From contig NZ_QUIV01000013.1 in assembly GCF_003480315.1 (NCBI RefSeq), positions 1 through 64,000 of the forward strand: DNA of 64,000 bases. The letters are read 5' to 3'. Made by a program: the position numbers and the translations under genes. The notes below the pieces were generated by a model. That model ran no database searches. It worked only from the letters and a program-made list of their open reading frames with translations, and was not told the DNA's origin. Below, in pieces: positions 42,855 to 52,394 of the stretch (its first letter is position 1; every line of letters starts with the position of its first letter). The DNA is from Clostridium sp. AM33-3. Its GTDB lineage: Bacteria; Bacillota; Clostridia; Lachnospirales; Lachnospiraceae.

Positions 42855-43721
42855 TTACTCTGCGAAATATTTCTCCATTACTTCCTGTGCCGGCATTTCC
42901 TGACCGGTGTAGAGCCTGAAGGCCTCCGCACCCTGCCAGAGCAGCATGCCGATTCCCGGAATGGTCTTGCAGCCTGCTGCTGCCGCATCCTTTAACAGTT
43001 TGGTCTCTCTCGGGTTGTAAACAACATCGGAAACAACCAGATCCTTGCGGAATAAGCTGGTATCGGTAATGATGCTCTGGTCGTCCATCGGCTTCATGCC
43101 CACACGGGTTGCATTGGTGAAAATATCACTGTCTGCAACTTCCTTGCGGAATGCTTCCTGGTCATCCAGATCAAACAGGTTGACGGTGCAGGCCGGAACA
43201 TGCTTGCGGATTTTCTCTACCGTTGCCTCTGCATTGGCAAAGAAGGAGTCTTTTCTTGCGAAAATAGAGATTTCCCGCATGCCCTCCAGTGCTGCCGTGA
43301 TCTCAATAGCAGTTGCTGCGCCGCCGGAACCGGCAATGGTCATCTTCTTTCCCGTGATCTCAAATCCGTTTTCACGGCAGTTTCTGACCCAGCCCATTCC
43401 ATCGGTGTTATGGCCGATGAGCTTTCCATTTTCATTTACCACCGTATTCACCGCACCGATCAGCTCAGCTGCCTTAGACAGCTCATCACAACAGGCCAGA
43501 GCTGCAGTCTTACATGGCATGGTGATGTTAAAGCCTTTCACATTCAACAGGCGAAGCGCCTTTACTGCCTCTGCAGTCTCCTCTTCTTTAATGTCGTAAG
43601 CAAGGTAAGCGTAATCCAGTCCAAGCTTCTGAAAACTGTAATTGTACATGGCCGGAGAACCGGAATGTCCCACCGGGCTTCCGATCAGGCAAAGCATTTG
43701 TGTATGTCCGCTAATTTCCAT
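42855..43721 (-). CDS. aroE: quinate/shikimate dehydrogenase (YdiB-like AroE)
   Basis: 288 residues, the length of E. coli YdiB. The substrate site LIGSPVGHSGSPAMYN, catalytic Lys in ITMPCKTAAL and Asp in GHNTDGMGW, the nucleotide motif GSGGAATAIEI, and the C-terminal GIGMLLWQGAEAFRLYTG match YdiB more closely than classic AroE. YdiB-type enzymes oxidise both quinate and shikimate with NAD(P). It converges with the LysR gene, from which it is separated by 11 bases. Confidence 0.9.
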   Translation of the reverse strand: MEISGHTQMLCLIGSPVGHSGSPAMYNYSFQKLGLDYAYLAYDIKEEETAEAVKALRLLNVKGFNITMPCKTAALACCDELSKAAELIGAVNTVVNENGKLIGHNTDGMGWVRNCRENGFEITGKKMTIAGSGGAATAIEITAALEGMREISIFARKDSFFANAEATVEKIRKHVPACTVNLFDLDDQEAFRKEVADSDIFTNATRVGMKPMDDQSIITDTSLFRKDLVVSDVVYNPRETKLLKDAAAAGCKTIPGIGMLLWQGAEAFRLYTGQEMPAQEVMEKYFAE

Positions 43722-43792
43722 TGTCGTTTCCTCCTATCAGTAACATTTTGGGGTTTATTTTACTCGTTTTCTTTTCCTCTTGCAAGTAATTC

Positions 43793-44704
43793 TTACATAA
43801 CCAGCACCAGTACCATAATAATGCAGCAGATACTGATCAGCGCCGAAATCGAATTGAGTGCGCTGGACAGGCCGAAATCCTCGCCAAGCTCTGCAGTAAA
43901 CGCCGGAACTGCCGAAGATATAGGGCTGAATACCAGAAACGCCAGGGCCTGACGATATTCCAGTTCCAGAGGAAGCAGACGGAAAAATGCCACGGCCAAA
44001 ATAACTGCAATGCTATACCGGATCAAAAGGATCCGTGCCATAACGCCAAACTGCTCCCGGCTTCCCGATAACTGAAAACCAACTCCAAGCATCAGCATGG
44101 CCAGAAATGGATTTGCATTTCCGACAATCCCGGCAAATGTTGTCACTGCCTCCGGCAGACGGATCTGCAAAAGATTCAGGATCAGCATCAGGACATAAGT
44201 ATCAAACGGAATAGAACAGAGCAGTGTCAACGCGATCTTTTTTACAGAAAAGCCCTTTCCCCCTCCCTTTATCATGGAAGCAATGCTGTAGGAACCGCCC
44301 AGACAGATAAAGGAATTTCCCGTATCAAACAGGCTGGTGGCCAGCATACCGGCCGGGCCAAGAAAGCTCTGTACAAATGGCATCGTAAAGGTGCCGATGT
44401 TATAACCGGTACTATTAAGGACCTCAAATGCCCTCTTTTCCCTGGAAGCTCTGAGATTCAGAAGATATAAAACCGTCATGTACAAAACGCCGCCTCCAAA
44501 TCCCAGCAGGCACAGGCCCAGCAGAGATGGCTCTATCTTCATCCCGTTCATGTTGCTTATGATCGCTGCGGGCAGTGTTATTTTCAGCACGGTCTTTGAC
44601 AGCACATAAAAATCATCTTTCTTAAAAAAACCGATCCGGCGCAGCACATGTCCCAGAATGATGATCAGAATAAAACAGGCTGCGCGCATCAGAATTTCTC
44701 CCAT
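43793..44704 (-). CDS. AEC-family transporter (auxin efflux carrier fold)
   Basis: 303 residues, about ten helices in two repeats; AAAGGAG upstream of the ATG. The PAAIISNMNGMKIEP and STGYNIGTFTMPFVQSFLG segments are typical of the AEC family, which includes malate and other organic-acid permeases. It lies upstream of and in the same direction as the YdiB-like gene, 71 bases apart, so could be a second carrier for the same pathway. Confidence 0.85.
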   Translation of the reverse strand: MGEILMRAACFILIIILGHVLRRIGFFKKDDFYVLSKTVLKITLPAAIISNMNGMKIEPSLLGLCLLGFGGGVLYMTVLYLLNLRASREKRAFEVLNSTGYNIGTFTMPFVQSFLGPAGMLATSLFDTGNSFICLGGSYSIASMIKGGGKGFSVKKIALTLLCSIPFDTYVLMLILNLLQIRLPEAVTTFAGIVGNANPFLAMLMLGVGFQLSGSREQFGVMARILLIRYSIAVILAVAFFRLLPLELEYRQALAFLVFSPISSAVPAFTAELGEDFGLSSALNSISALISICCIIMVLVLVM

Positions 44705-44990
44705 GGGGACTCTCCTTTTCGCCGCATAGTTTTTTTATTTCACATATGCTTCCTATTGTGCATCAGTTCAGCCGGATTGGCAAGCGTTTATTTTCTGTCA
44801 TTTATTCATATTCCGTTCACAAATCATTCAAAAACCTTTTACAGATTTAACATGATTTCTTCACGATTTCTCTCTATACTGTAACCATAAACAACAGGAA
44901 CGAAAGAGTTGTTTATAAAACGCTTAAAAGATTTTTTTCATAATACTCGAGCTGATAACAAGAGTTGTCAGCTCTCCTCCCTTTTTATAA
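44705..44990 (+). other. intergenic stretch with candidate small plus-strand transcript
   Basis: No gene. A TATACT near 44874 could start a plus-strand RNA that contains a perfect 11-bp hairpin (GAGCTGATAAC, 44949-44959, with 44964-44974) and would end at the bidirectional terminator at 44992-45032. The -35 region is not clear, and a small RNA is only a possibility. Confidence 0.3.
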
Positions 44991-44991
44991 C

Positions 44992-45032
44992 AAAAAAGCA
45001 GGTGCTATTTCCCGGCACCTGCTTTCTTTGTT
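44992..45032. terminator. bidirectional terminator
   Basis: AAAGCAGGTGC (44995-45005) pairs with GCACCTGCTTT (45015-45025); A/T runs extend on both sides, giving U-tracts in both directions. It ends the leftward antiporter gene and any plus-strand transcript from the gap. Confidence 0.85.
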
Positions 45033-45055
45033 TTCTTCTCTATCTATTTTCTTTT

Positions 45056-45970
45056 CTACCGTATACAGATATAAACCAGATAACCGGCATACATGGCAAG
45101 CATAGCCAGGCCTTCTCCCCGGCTGATACGCAGCTTGCTGCGGCAAAGCACCCAGGTCACAACGCTGGCCACAATAAGGCAGACCGTATCAATCACCGAA
45201 AACGATGTTACCGCGATCGGATGGACTGCCGCAGAGGCCGCAAGCACCATCAGAACGTTAAAGATATTGGAGCCGATGACATTGCCCAGAGCCAGCCCAT
45301 TCTCCCCTTTTCTGGATGCGACAACGGAGGTGACAAGCTCCGGCAGGGAAGTGCCGAGTGCCACAACGGTCAGGCCTACAAGGGTCTGGGAAAGGCCGAA
45401 GGAAAGGGCAATATCTTTTGCGCTGTCTACAACCATGTTCCCGCCGCAGACAATGGCTGCCAGGCCGCCGACAATATAAATCACGCTGATAAGCGGAGAC
45501 AATACTCTGATCTCCTCATTCTCCTCGATCCGGTTTGCCAGTGCATCACGAACCGTCAGCACAAGAAAGCCGACAAACAGCAGTAACAGAAAGACTGCTT
45601 CCGGTCTGCTGATAAAATGATCCCGGAAAATCATGAAAAACAAAACCAGGGCCACACCTACCGATGCGGCGTAATCCCACCGCAGCTGTACCGCAAATGG
45701 ACGGATGACACCGCAGCAGCCCAACACTACCAGCAGGTTAAACAGATTGGAACCAATGACATTGCCCACCGCGATCTCATTGCTTCCGGCCAGAGAGGCC
45801 GTAGTGCTGACCGCCAACTCCGGTGCGCTAGTTCCAAACGCCACAATGGTAAGTCCGATGATGATACTGGGCACCCTGAGCGCCCGCGCAATGGAGGAAC
45901 TCGCCTCCACAAAATAATCTGCTCCCTTGATCAGAAGCACAAAGCCGACAACCAGCCAGACGTACATCAT
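45056..45970 (-). CDS. CaCA-family Ca2+/Na+ antiporter (YrbG-like)
   Basis: 304 residues, ten membrane helices in two inverted alpha repeats: IIGLTIVAFGTSAPELAVS and LVGLTVVALGTSLPELVTS, each with the GTSxPE cation-binding motif, and paired NVIGSNLFNLL/NVIGSNIFNVL. It exchanges Ca2+ for Na+ or H+ across the membrane. It has a GCAGGAGG ribosome site and its own bidirectional terminator, so is probably monocistronic. Confidence 0.93.
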   Translation of the reverse strand: MMYVWLVVGFVLLIKGADYFVEASSSIARALRVPSIIIGLTIVAFGTSAPELAVSTTASLAGSNEIAVGNVIGSNLFNLLVVLGCCGVIRPFAVQLRWDYAASVGVALVLFFMIFRDHFISRPEAVFLLLLFVGFLVLTVRDALANRIEENEEIRVLSPLISVIYIVGGLAAIVCGGNMVVDSAKDIALSFGLSQTLVGLTVVALGTSLPELVTSVVASRKGENGLALGNVIGSNIFNVLMVLAASAAVHPIAVTSFSVIDTVCLIVASVVTWVLCRSKLRISRGEGLAMLAMYAGYLVYICIR

Positions 45971-46095
45971 AATCTTTCCTCCTGCCCTGTCCCCAGGTTT
46001 TTGTATTCTTTCCTAAAGTGAAATACAGTATAGGTGGTTTTGATGTACTTGTCAAGGCGGTGCCGGCTTTCTCCATGCACTTATCGAAAATCTAT

Positions 46096-46173
46096 TTATT
46101 CCGTTTCTTCTCCGTTATCCTTCGGCACTCCGTCAAATTCTGTTACCTTTGCGTATTGTTTGTTTGATTCCAT
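46096..46173 (-). CDS. possible 25-residue peptide downstream of AGCS gene
   Basis: ATG at 46173 with AAGAGGAA about ten bases upstream; hydrophilic, acidic product beginning MESNKQYAKVTEFDG. It follows the AGCS carrier on the same strand. The coding nature is uncertain; no homologue is known to me. Confidence 0.3.
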   Translation of the reverse strand: MESNKQYAKVTEFDGVPKDNGEETE

Positions 46174-46232
46174 AGTGTCTGATTCCTCTTTTTTTCAGGT
46201 CTCATGACTGATTTTATTTTTTGCCTATATAA

Positions 46233-47594
46233 CTATTTTTTAGCTTTTATTTTCGGGAACTGTACATGGTCTGCCAGGAGCCACAGGGATAGAAGATTTG
46301 GATATGCCATCAGGCCATTCACCAGATCCGACATAAGCCAGACAAGCTCCAAACGGCAGATGCACCCCAGCCAGACTGCCAGAAGATAAAGAATGATATA
46401 CAGATATTCCGTATTTACACCAGGACACAGGTACTCTGCCAGATAAGAAAACATCTGTCTTCCTATATAGTACCAGCCAACAATCGTGGCAAAAGCGAAC
46501 GCAGCCATGCTGGCGGACACCAGAATGCCACCGCATCTGCCAAGAATTTTGGTAAAACAGAAGGAGGTAAGGGCAGCGCCATCCAGACCGGCTGCAATGC
46601 GCCACACCGCTTCGGCCCCGGCCATCAGTGCGCACTCCCGTTCCACGCACAAAATCACCAGAGCCGTCAGCGTGCAGATCACGATCGTATCAACAAACAC
46701 CTCAAACATGGCCCACATCCCCTGTTCCTCCGGCGTGGTCTCTTCCGCCGCGCCATGCAGCGCCGCAAGCGTTCCAAGTCCCGCTTCGTTAGAAAACACG
46801 CCCCGGGCCAGGCCAAAACGCACACTTCGTGAAAACAGAAATCCGGCAATACCACCGCCGGCCGCCCCAGGCGTCCAGGCCTCTTTCAGAATCTGTCCAA
46901 GCACCACCGGAATGCTGCGTCGGCACACCGCCAGAACCCATACGGAAAAGAAAAAATAAATTCCCGCGGACAGCGGCACAAACCAGGAAGTCATCCGGGA
47001 AATGCGCCGGATTCCTCCCCACACCACTGCAGCTGTCAGGGCTGTTACCAGAACTGCCGCAATTTCCTGCTTCATACCGGCTTCATAGCAAAGTGTTTCA
47101 CTGACCGCGTTCGCCTGCACCATGCTTCCCATCCCCAGAGAAGCCAGTACCGCAAACAGCGCATAAATCAGTCCCATGCTCCGGCAGCCCAGCCCACGCT
47201 CCATAGACACCATGGGACCGCACTGCCATGCTCCATCCGTTCTGCGATAACGGTACTTCTGCCCCAGGCTGGTTTCCGCGTAAGCCGTGGCCATGCCGAT
47301 GAGGGCTGAAATCCAGAGCCAGAACACGGCACCGGGACCACCGGCAGTCAGAGCCGTCGCCACGCCGACAATATTGCCTGTGCCAATGGTAGCAGCCAGC
47401 GCAGTGCAGGAGGTCTGGAATGAAGAAACCGAACCATTTCCAAGACTTCCCATCGTCTTTTTCCACCAGTATGGCAGTTTCCGGATCTGGAATCCACCAG
47501 ACTTCACGGTAAAGAACAGTCCTGTTCCCAGAAACAAAAGCATCGTCCACGGCCCCCAGACGATTTCGTGTAACAGCTGCAATGTCTGCTGCAT
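46233..47594 (-). CDS. AGCS-family alanine/glycine:cation symporter
   Basis: 453 residues from the ATG at 47594, with GGAG six bases upstream; two earlier in-frame ATGs have weaker sites. The hallmark sequences GSVSSFQTSCTALAATIGTGN, here quoted partly, and the GNIVGVATALTAGGPGAVFW region are present, with about ten helices. These carriers import Ala or Gly with Na+. A second motif, FSNEAGLGTLAALHGAAEE, is typical. Upstream lies the divergent phospholipase-like gene. Confidence 0.9.
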   Translation of the reverse strand: MQQTLQLLHEIVWGPWTMLLFLGTGLFFTVKSGGFQIRKLPYWWKKTMGSLGNGSVSSFQTSCTALAATIGTGNIVGVATALTAGGPGAVFWLWISALIGMATAYAETSLGQKYRYRRTDGAWQCGPMVSMERGLGCRSMGLIYALFAVLASLGMGSMVQANAVSETLCYEAGMKQEIAAVLVTALTAAVVWGGIRRISRMTSWFVPLSAGIYFFFSVWVLAVCRRSIPVVLGQILKEAWTPGAAGGGIAGFLFSRSVRFGLARGVFSNEAGLGTLAALHGAAEETTPEEQGMWAMFEVFVDTIVICTLTALVILCVERECALMAGAEAVWRIAAGLDGAALTSFCFTKILGRCGGILVSASMAAFAFATIVGWYYIGRQMFSYLAEYLCPGVNTEYLYIILYLLAVWLGCICRLELVWLMSDLVNGLMAYPNLLSLWLLADHVQFPKIKAKK

Positions 47595-47693
47595 GGTTAT
47601 CTCCATACACCTGCTCTTCATTCTAACTTATGCACAGAGTTCCTCGTATTTTCATTCGAGATGTGCTATAATCCAGCTATAGGAGGTATTCTT

Positions 47694-48674
47694 ATGCCCG
47701 GATTTACCACACACTATATCTTAGGAATGAAGGCCTACAACGATCTTCCCAACAATCAGTTAAAATACATCATTGCCAAATACCGCTGGCTCTACCAGCT
47801 GGGCCTGCAGGGGCCGGATATGTTTTTCTACAATATTCCCGTTCTGCGCCACCGGGACTACCGCAACGTTGGCTCCTATATGCATGAGCATCACATCCAG
47901 GAGTTCTTTGTCTGCTATCTGCAGCATTTAAGCGAAGTGAAATCCCGTCAGCAGAGAGAAGAAGGACTGGCTTACTTCTGTGGCTATTTAAATCACTACA
48001 TCGGAGACTCCATCTGTCATCCTTATGTGTATGGACGCATCGGCTACGATGCCAAAGCTCCAAACAGCCAGGCCCATGGCCGCCACGCTTCCCTGGAGAA
48101 TGACATTGATGCCATACTCCTGTGGAAATACAAGCACAAAAAACCATCCCAGTTCAACCAGGCAGCAACCATCTGCTTAAACGGCATGGAAACCCAGTTT
48201 ATCTCCCGTTTCCTTGCCGACTGTATCAATGAGACGTATTATCCCATCACCTACAGCAACAACTTCCAGGTAACCCCTGCCATGATCCACCGTTCCATTC
48301 TGGCTCTGCGATTCGGGTGCCGGACCCTGGCAGATCCAAAGGGATCCAAACGCAATAAGATTGCCTTCGTGGAGAAGCTGGTCCTGAAAAATCCGGTGGC
48401 ATCCCAGAAGCTGGTCACCGACGAGATCAATAACCCACGTGAAGTCCTGAACATCGACCATGACATCTGGTGCAACCCCTGGGACCGCAGACTTGCCTCA
48501 AAAGCCTCCTTCCCTGACCTGTTCCGGCAATGCCTGCACAAGAGCAACAATGTCTACGCCATCATCAATTCCTATCTGACCGGCGAACTGCCAAACACCA
48601 AAGAAAACATGGACCGGCTGCTGGATGAGCTTGGAAGCTACTCCTACCACAGTGGACTTTTTGTTCCGGATTAA
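47694..48674 (+). CDS. zinc-dependent phospholipase C-like protein
   Basis: 326 residues from the ATG at 47694, with ATAGGAGG upstream. The N-terminal GFTTHYILGMKAY, GPDMFFYN, YFCGYLNHYIGDSICHPYV and HGRHASLENDIDAILL segments supply the His and Asp residues of the Zn_dep_PLPC family. It lacks a signal peptide, unlike secreted clostridial alpha-toxins, and so is a cytoplasmic homologue of unknown substrate common in Clostridia. Confidence 0.82.
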   Translation: MPGFTTHYILGMKAYNDLPNNQLKYIIAKYRWLYQLGLQGPDMFFYNIPVLRHRDYRNVGSYMHEHHIQEFFVCYLQHLSEVKSRQQREEGLAYFCGYLNHYIGDSICHPYVYGRIGYDAKAPNSQAHGRHASLENDIDAILLWKYKHKKPSQFNQAATICLNGMETQFISRFLADCINETYYPITYSNNFQVTPAMIHRSILALRFGCRTLADPKGSKRNKIAFVEKLVLKNPVASQKLVTDEINNPREVLNIDHDIWCNPWDRRLASKASFPDLFRQCLHKSNNVYAIINSYLTGELPNTKENMDRLLDELGSYSYHSGLFVPD

Positions 48675-48693
48675 TAATCCCAAATAGACAAGC

Positions 48694-48736
48694 GCCGATA
48701 CAGAACCATTTCGTTCCGTATCGGCTGCTTATTTTC
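48694..48736 (+). terminator. terminator of phospholipase-like gene
   Basis: GCCGATAC (48694-48701) pairs with GTATCGGC (48718-48725), with GAAC/GTTC inside, followed by a T-rich stretch. Confidence 0.75.
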
Positions 48737-48782
48737 GTCCAATAATTTCACGTAAATATCAGTTAATATTTCAGTTAAAATA

Positions 48783-48811
48783 TTGCATATTATTTTAATG
48801 TATCATATAAT
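48783..48811 (+). promoter_or_regulatory. promoter of the toxin-antitoxin operon
   Basis: TTGCAT (48783-48788), 17 bases, TATAAT (48806-48811). Two TCAGTTAA-type repeats lie just upstream (about 48758-48778) and may bind the antitoxin or the complex. Confidence 0.78.
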
Positions 48812-48839
48812 ACTTATATAGATGAAAGGAGGTTTTCTT

Positions 48840-49190
48840 ATGAGTTTCGCATTTGCCAATATGACCGAAAAATTAATTCCCATTTCTGATTTCAGCCAGG
48901 GAAAAGCTGGCAAAATCTTTAATGATGTCGCACAGAATAACAGTGAATATATTGTTTTGAAAAACAACCAGCCTACTGCTGTCCTTATCTCTGTCAAAGA
49001 ATATCAGGACACCCAGAAAAAGCTGGCCCGCCTTGAAAAATTTATGGAGGCCATTGAGAATATACGTCTGCTGAAGCTTGCCCAGTCCAGATCTTTAGAT
49101 GACACCACTTCGTTTGAATCCTTTATAACGGAAGAGGGATTTTCCATGGAAGAATTAGAACAGCTCGCAGAAAGCGTAGAAATCGAATGA
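48840..49190 (+). CDS. Phd/YefM-family antitoxin
   Basis: 116 residues from the ATG at 48840, seven bases after GGAGG; an earlier in-frame ATG overlaps the ribosome site. The N-terminal Phd/YefM DNA-binding fold (LIPISDFSQGKAGKIFNDV, YIVLKNNQPTAVLISVKEY) is followed by an acidic C-terminal tail that should wrap the toxin. Stop and toxin start overlap as ATGA. The tail is longer than in short YefM proteins. Confidence 0.88.
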   Translation: MSFAFANMTEKLIPISDFSQGKAGKIFNDVAQNNSEYIVLKNNQPTAVLISVKEYQDTQKKLARLEKFMEAIENIRLLKLAQSRSLDDTTSFESFITEEGFSMEELEQLAESVEIE

Positions 49191-49546
49191 AAAGATGGAA
49201 TATAAAAATTACCAAAGAGGCGAAAAAAGATTTTCAACAGCTCGACAATAGCCTGAAAAAGCAGGTAGCCGCCGGTATCATCAAAGTGGCCAGGGCCCCA
49301 CTTCCCAGTCCACACGGCTATGGAAAGCCTCTCGGCAACAAAAACGGAAAAAATCTAACCGGTTTTTTCAAAATTAAATACAAAGGAATCGGCATCCGCA
49401 TTGTATATACCCTTGTACTCGCCGATATCACTATGAATATCGTTGTAATTTCTGAGCGTGATGATAATTACTGCTATGACCTTGCGTTTAAGCTATATCA
49501 GAAATACGGAGATAAGCTTTTTGAAAATATTTTCTTTGATTTTTAA
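49187..49546 (+). CDS. RelE/ParE-superfamily toxin
   Basis: 119 residues. KRWNIKITKEAKKDFQQLDN and the KPLGNKNGKNLTGFFKIKYKGIGIRIVYTL region match the RelE/ParE fold with the usual Arg-Ile-Val-Tyr strand. Coupled by four bases to the Phd-type antitoxin. Whether the target is the ribosome or gyrase cannot be decided from sequence alone. A long C-terminal extension (YDLAFKLYQKYGDKLFEN) follows. Confidence 0.87.
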   Translation: MKRWNIKITKEAKKDFQQLDNSLKKQVAAGIIKVARAPLPSPHGYGKPLGNKNGKNLTGFFKIKYKGIGIRIVYTLVLADITMNIVVISERDDNYCYDLAFKLYQKYGDKLFENIFFDF

Positions 49547-49566
49547 TAGAAAAAACCAGGGATCCC

Positions 49567-50754
49567 TTATCGGATCACCTGGTTTCCATCTTTCATGCAG
49601 TAATGTTTTTCTACATTCAGTTCTTTCATCCACGCCTTGGTCTCCGGCGTGGTATACTTCCCATCCTCGTTATCCCACAGCCACTGTGGTGTCGGCCACA
49701 GGCAGATTTTCGGGCTGACTGCCTCGTAAAATTCCTTCGTCACGGCATGCTGTCCGTGGTGTGCCATCTGTACAATGTCGGCTTTCAGATCTTCCTTCGC
49801 CACCGTTTCCAGCACATGATTGCCGCCGTCCACCTGCAGATCGCCGGTAAACAGAATGGTAACGCCGTTTACCAGCATCCGGTATACCATGCTGGCATCG
49901 TTTCCGTCCCGCTCACCGACATGATCGTCATCCGGCTCGTAGCGGTCATTCAGCACGGTGATGCACACATCATCCACCAGGATCTCATCACCTTTTTTTA
50001 CCGGGCATGCCTCTCCTTTCGGAAGTCCGGCCAGTGCAGTGAGAATGGCGTCCGCAGTTCCCAGATCGCCAAGCTCATGCTTCTTGTACCAGTCCAGGGA
50101 AGCAAAATTATAGTAAATGTGATCGATGGTGATGCCGGTATCTTCCCCATCAGCCTCACTCTGCAGGAGGTTTAAGAGTGCTCCCACATGATCGGTGTGG
50201 GCGTGGGTCAGAAACCATGCGGATACATGGCTGCCCCGTTTTTTGATCTGCTCCTTTAAGTAGTCAGCATCGTCCCACCAGCCGCCGTCCACCACGATCA
50301 GACCGCCTTTCTTTGTCTCCAGGAGGAACGACATCATCTGGGCCTTCGTCTGTCCGGCCAGCATGGTCAGCTCCGCTCCGCCGAGGATCGGCTCCGTCCG
50401 GGCCGCAATTTCCTTTTCTGTCTTTCCCTGGGCCTCCAGCTCTTTTGCCTTCTCGCCCTCTGTCACCAGCTCCACATTTTCATAAGCTCCGGTGCTTCCG
50501 GTCTGCTCTGTTTTGTGGGCAGATCCTGAAGCATCTGCGCCTTTTTTGTGAGCTGCCCGCTTAACCGCAAACACGCAGCCAAAGGTCAGAAGCAGCACCA
50601 GTAATACGCCCAGGATCACAAACCACATATTCCTGTGACGCCGGTAACTGCGGTACCTTCTGGATGCAGCACGGTCAATGGACATCTCCATCTGCCATCC
50701 GATTTTCCGGCTGCCGCTTCTTCTAAATCTATGTCTTCTGCCAAATCTTCTCAT
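49567..50754 (-). CDS. membrane-anchored MBL-fold hydrolase (ComEC C-domain-like)
   Basis: 395 residues from the ATG at 50754 (AAGGGG upstream). An Arg-rich cytoplasmic head, one membrane helix (WFVILGVLLVLLLTFGCVFAV), a linker and an external metallo-beta-lactamase domain with VDGGWWDDADYL, the metal motif THAHTDHVG, LFTGDLQVDGGNH and MAHHGQHAV. The arrangement matches free-standing ComEC/Rec2-related hydrolases, which in ComEC degrade one DNA strand. Here the domain would face outside. Confidence 0.87.
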   Translation of the reverse strand: MRRFGRRHRFRRSGSRKIGWQMEMSIDRAASRRYRSYRRHRNMWFVILGVLLVLLLTFGCVFAVKRAAHKKGADASGSAHKTEQTGSTGAYENVELVTEGEKAKELEAQGKTEKEIAARTEPILGGAELTMLAGQTKAQMMSFLLETKKGGLIVVDGGWWDDADYLKEQIKKRGSHVSAWFLTHAHTDHVGALLNLLQSEADGEDTGITIDHIYYNFASLDWYKKHELGDLGTADAILTALAGLPKGEACPVKKGDEILVDDVCITVLNDRYEPDDDHVGERDGNDASMVYRMLVNGVTILFTGDLQVDGGNHVLETVAKEDLKADIVQMAHHGQHAVTKEFYEAVSPKICLWPTPQWLWDNEDGKYTTPETKAWMKELNVEKHYCMKDGNQVIR

Positions 50755-50837
50755 AAAATCCCCTTGCTTTTTCCGCATTGCGGTGCTATTATGTTCAATA
50801 TAATTCAATTTTAAGTTTTTTTGAACAGGAGGCCGTT

Positions 50838-52394
50838 ATGAAACATCACACTAATCCCACTACTGCCAGACAGACATCTCTGTTCCGGCAGATTGACTGG
50901 TTCACCACACTGGTTCCTTTCTTATGCATTCTGGCGCTCTGTGCCTGGTTTGTCGTAAGTCCTGAGAGCTCCACTAACACCATCAGCGCCATCCGCAATT
51001 TCCTGGGTGATGAGATGGGTAGCTATTACCTCATCATTGGACTTGGTGTCTTTGTCTGCTCCCTCTATATCGCGTTTTCCCGGTTTGGAAAAATTCGCCT
51101 GGGTGAAACGGATAAGCCACTTTACTCCGGCTTTCAGTGGGGCTCCATGATCTTCACTGCCGGCCTGGCTGCCGACATCCTGTTCTATTCCTGCTGTGAG
51201 TGGATCCTGTATGCTTCAGACCCGCACACGGCTGAGATGGGCACACTCCACGAATGGGCTGCCACATATCCCCTGTTTCACTGGGGACCGATCCCCTGGG
51301 GCTTTTATCTGGTGCTGTCCGCAGCCTTCGGCTTCATGCTTCATGTCCGCAAACGGACCAGACAGAAATATTCTGAGGCCTGCCGTCCGGTTCTTGGAAA
51401 TAAAGTAGACGGTATTGCCGGAAAGCTTATTGACCTGATTGCGGTCTTTGCGCTCCTGGCAGGAACTGCCACCACGTTTTCCCTGGCAACACCGCTCCTG
51501 GCCGGTGCCATCAGCAGCGTAACCGGCATCCCGCAGAGCACCGGACTCACTCTGGTGATCCTGGTGATCGTCTGCGCGATCTATACCTTCAGTGTCTACT
51601 TCGGCATGAAGGGTGTGCAGCTTTCCGCTGCCACCTGTACCTGGCTGTTCTTCGGCCTGCTGGCCTATGTCTTCTTCTTCGGCGGCCAGACCCGCTTCAT
51701 CATTGAAGAAGGCATAACTGCTCTGGGAAACCTGACCCAGAACTTTATCGGCCTTGCCACCTGGACCGACTCCCTCCGTACCTCATCCTTCCCGCAGACC
51801 TGGACCATTTTCTACTGGGCTTACTGGATGGTCTGGTGTGTAGCTGTTCCGTTCTTCATCGGCTCCATCAGCAAGGGCCGTACCCTTCGCCAGGTCATCC
51901 TGGGCGGCTATGTGTTTGGCCTCTCCGGAACCTTTACTTCTTTCATTATTATGGGAAACTACGGTCTCGGCCTGCAGATGCACGGAAAGCTGGATGTGCT
52001 CTCCTCCTATGCCGCAGACGGAAACCTGTATCATGCCATCCTGGATATCCTGGGGCAGCTTCCGCTCTCCAAGGCCGTGCTCGTTCTGCTGGTACTGTGC
52101 ATGATCACCTTTTACTCCACATCCTTTGACTCCATCACCATGGTGGCATCTACCTACACCTATAAGGAATTGCAGAACGATGAGGAGCCGCACCGGAATG
52201 TGAAGCTGTTCTGGGCCATTTTCCTGATCCTGCTGCCGCTGGCACTGATCTTCTCGGAAAACTCCATGTCCAATCTGCAGACCGTATCCATCATCGCGGC
52301 CTTCCCGGTGGGGATCATCATGCTGCTGATTATCTCATCCTTCTTTAAAGATGCCGATGCCTACCTGAAAGAGCAGGCAAATCCGCCGGAATAA
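50838..52394 (+). CDS. BCCT-family transporter
   Basis: 518 residues from the ATG at 50838, after ACAGGAGG. Twelve membrane helices with the family's Trp-rich segment TWTIFYWAYWMVWCVAVPFF and GSISKGRTLRQVILG. BCCT carriers move betaine, carnitine or choline-like compounds. It lacks the long C-terminal osmosensor of BetP, so substrate-product exchange or plain uptake is more likely than osmosensing. The gene has its own terminator. Confidence 0.93.
   Translation: MKHHTNPTTARQTSLFRQIDWFTTLVPFLCILALCAWFVVSPESSTNTISAIRNFLGDEMGSYYLIIGLGVFVCSLYIAFSRFGKIRLGETDKPLYSGFQWGSMIFTAGLAADILFYSCCEWILYASDPHTAEMGTLHEWAATYPLFHWGPIPWGFYLVLSAAFGFMLHVRKRTRQKYSEACRPVLGNKVDGIAGKLIDLIAVFALLAGTATTFSLATPLLAGAISSVTGIPQSTGLTLVILVIVCAIYTFSVYFGMKGVQLSAATCTWLFFGLLAYVFFFGGQTRFIIEEGITALGNLTQNFIGLATWTDSLRTSSFPQTWTIFYWAYWMVWCVAVPFFIGSISKGRTLRQVILGGYVFGLSGTFTSFIIMGNYGLGLQMHGKLDVLSSYAADGNLYHAILDILGQLPLSKAVLVLLVLCMITFYSTSFDSITMVASTYTYKELQNDEEPHRNVKLFWAIFLILLPLALIFSENSMSNLQTVSIIAAFPVGIIMLLIISSFFKDADAYLKEQANPPE

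Noticed and set aside
44909..45586. Long plus-strand frame beginning near the antiporter terminator
   Set aside because: Most of it is the reverse strand of the CaCA antiporter, and its composition is not protein-like.
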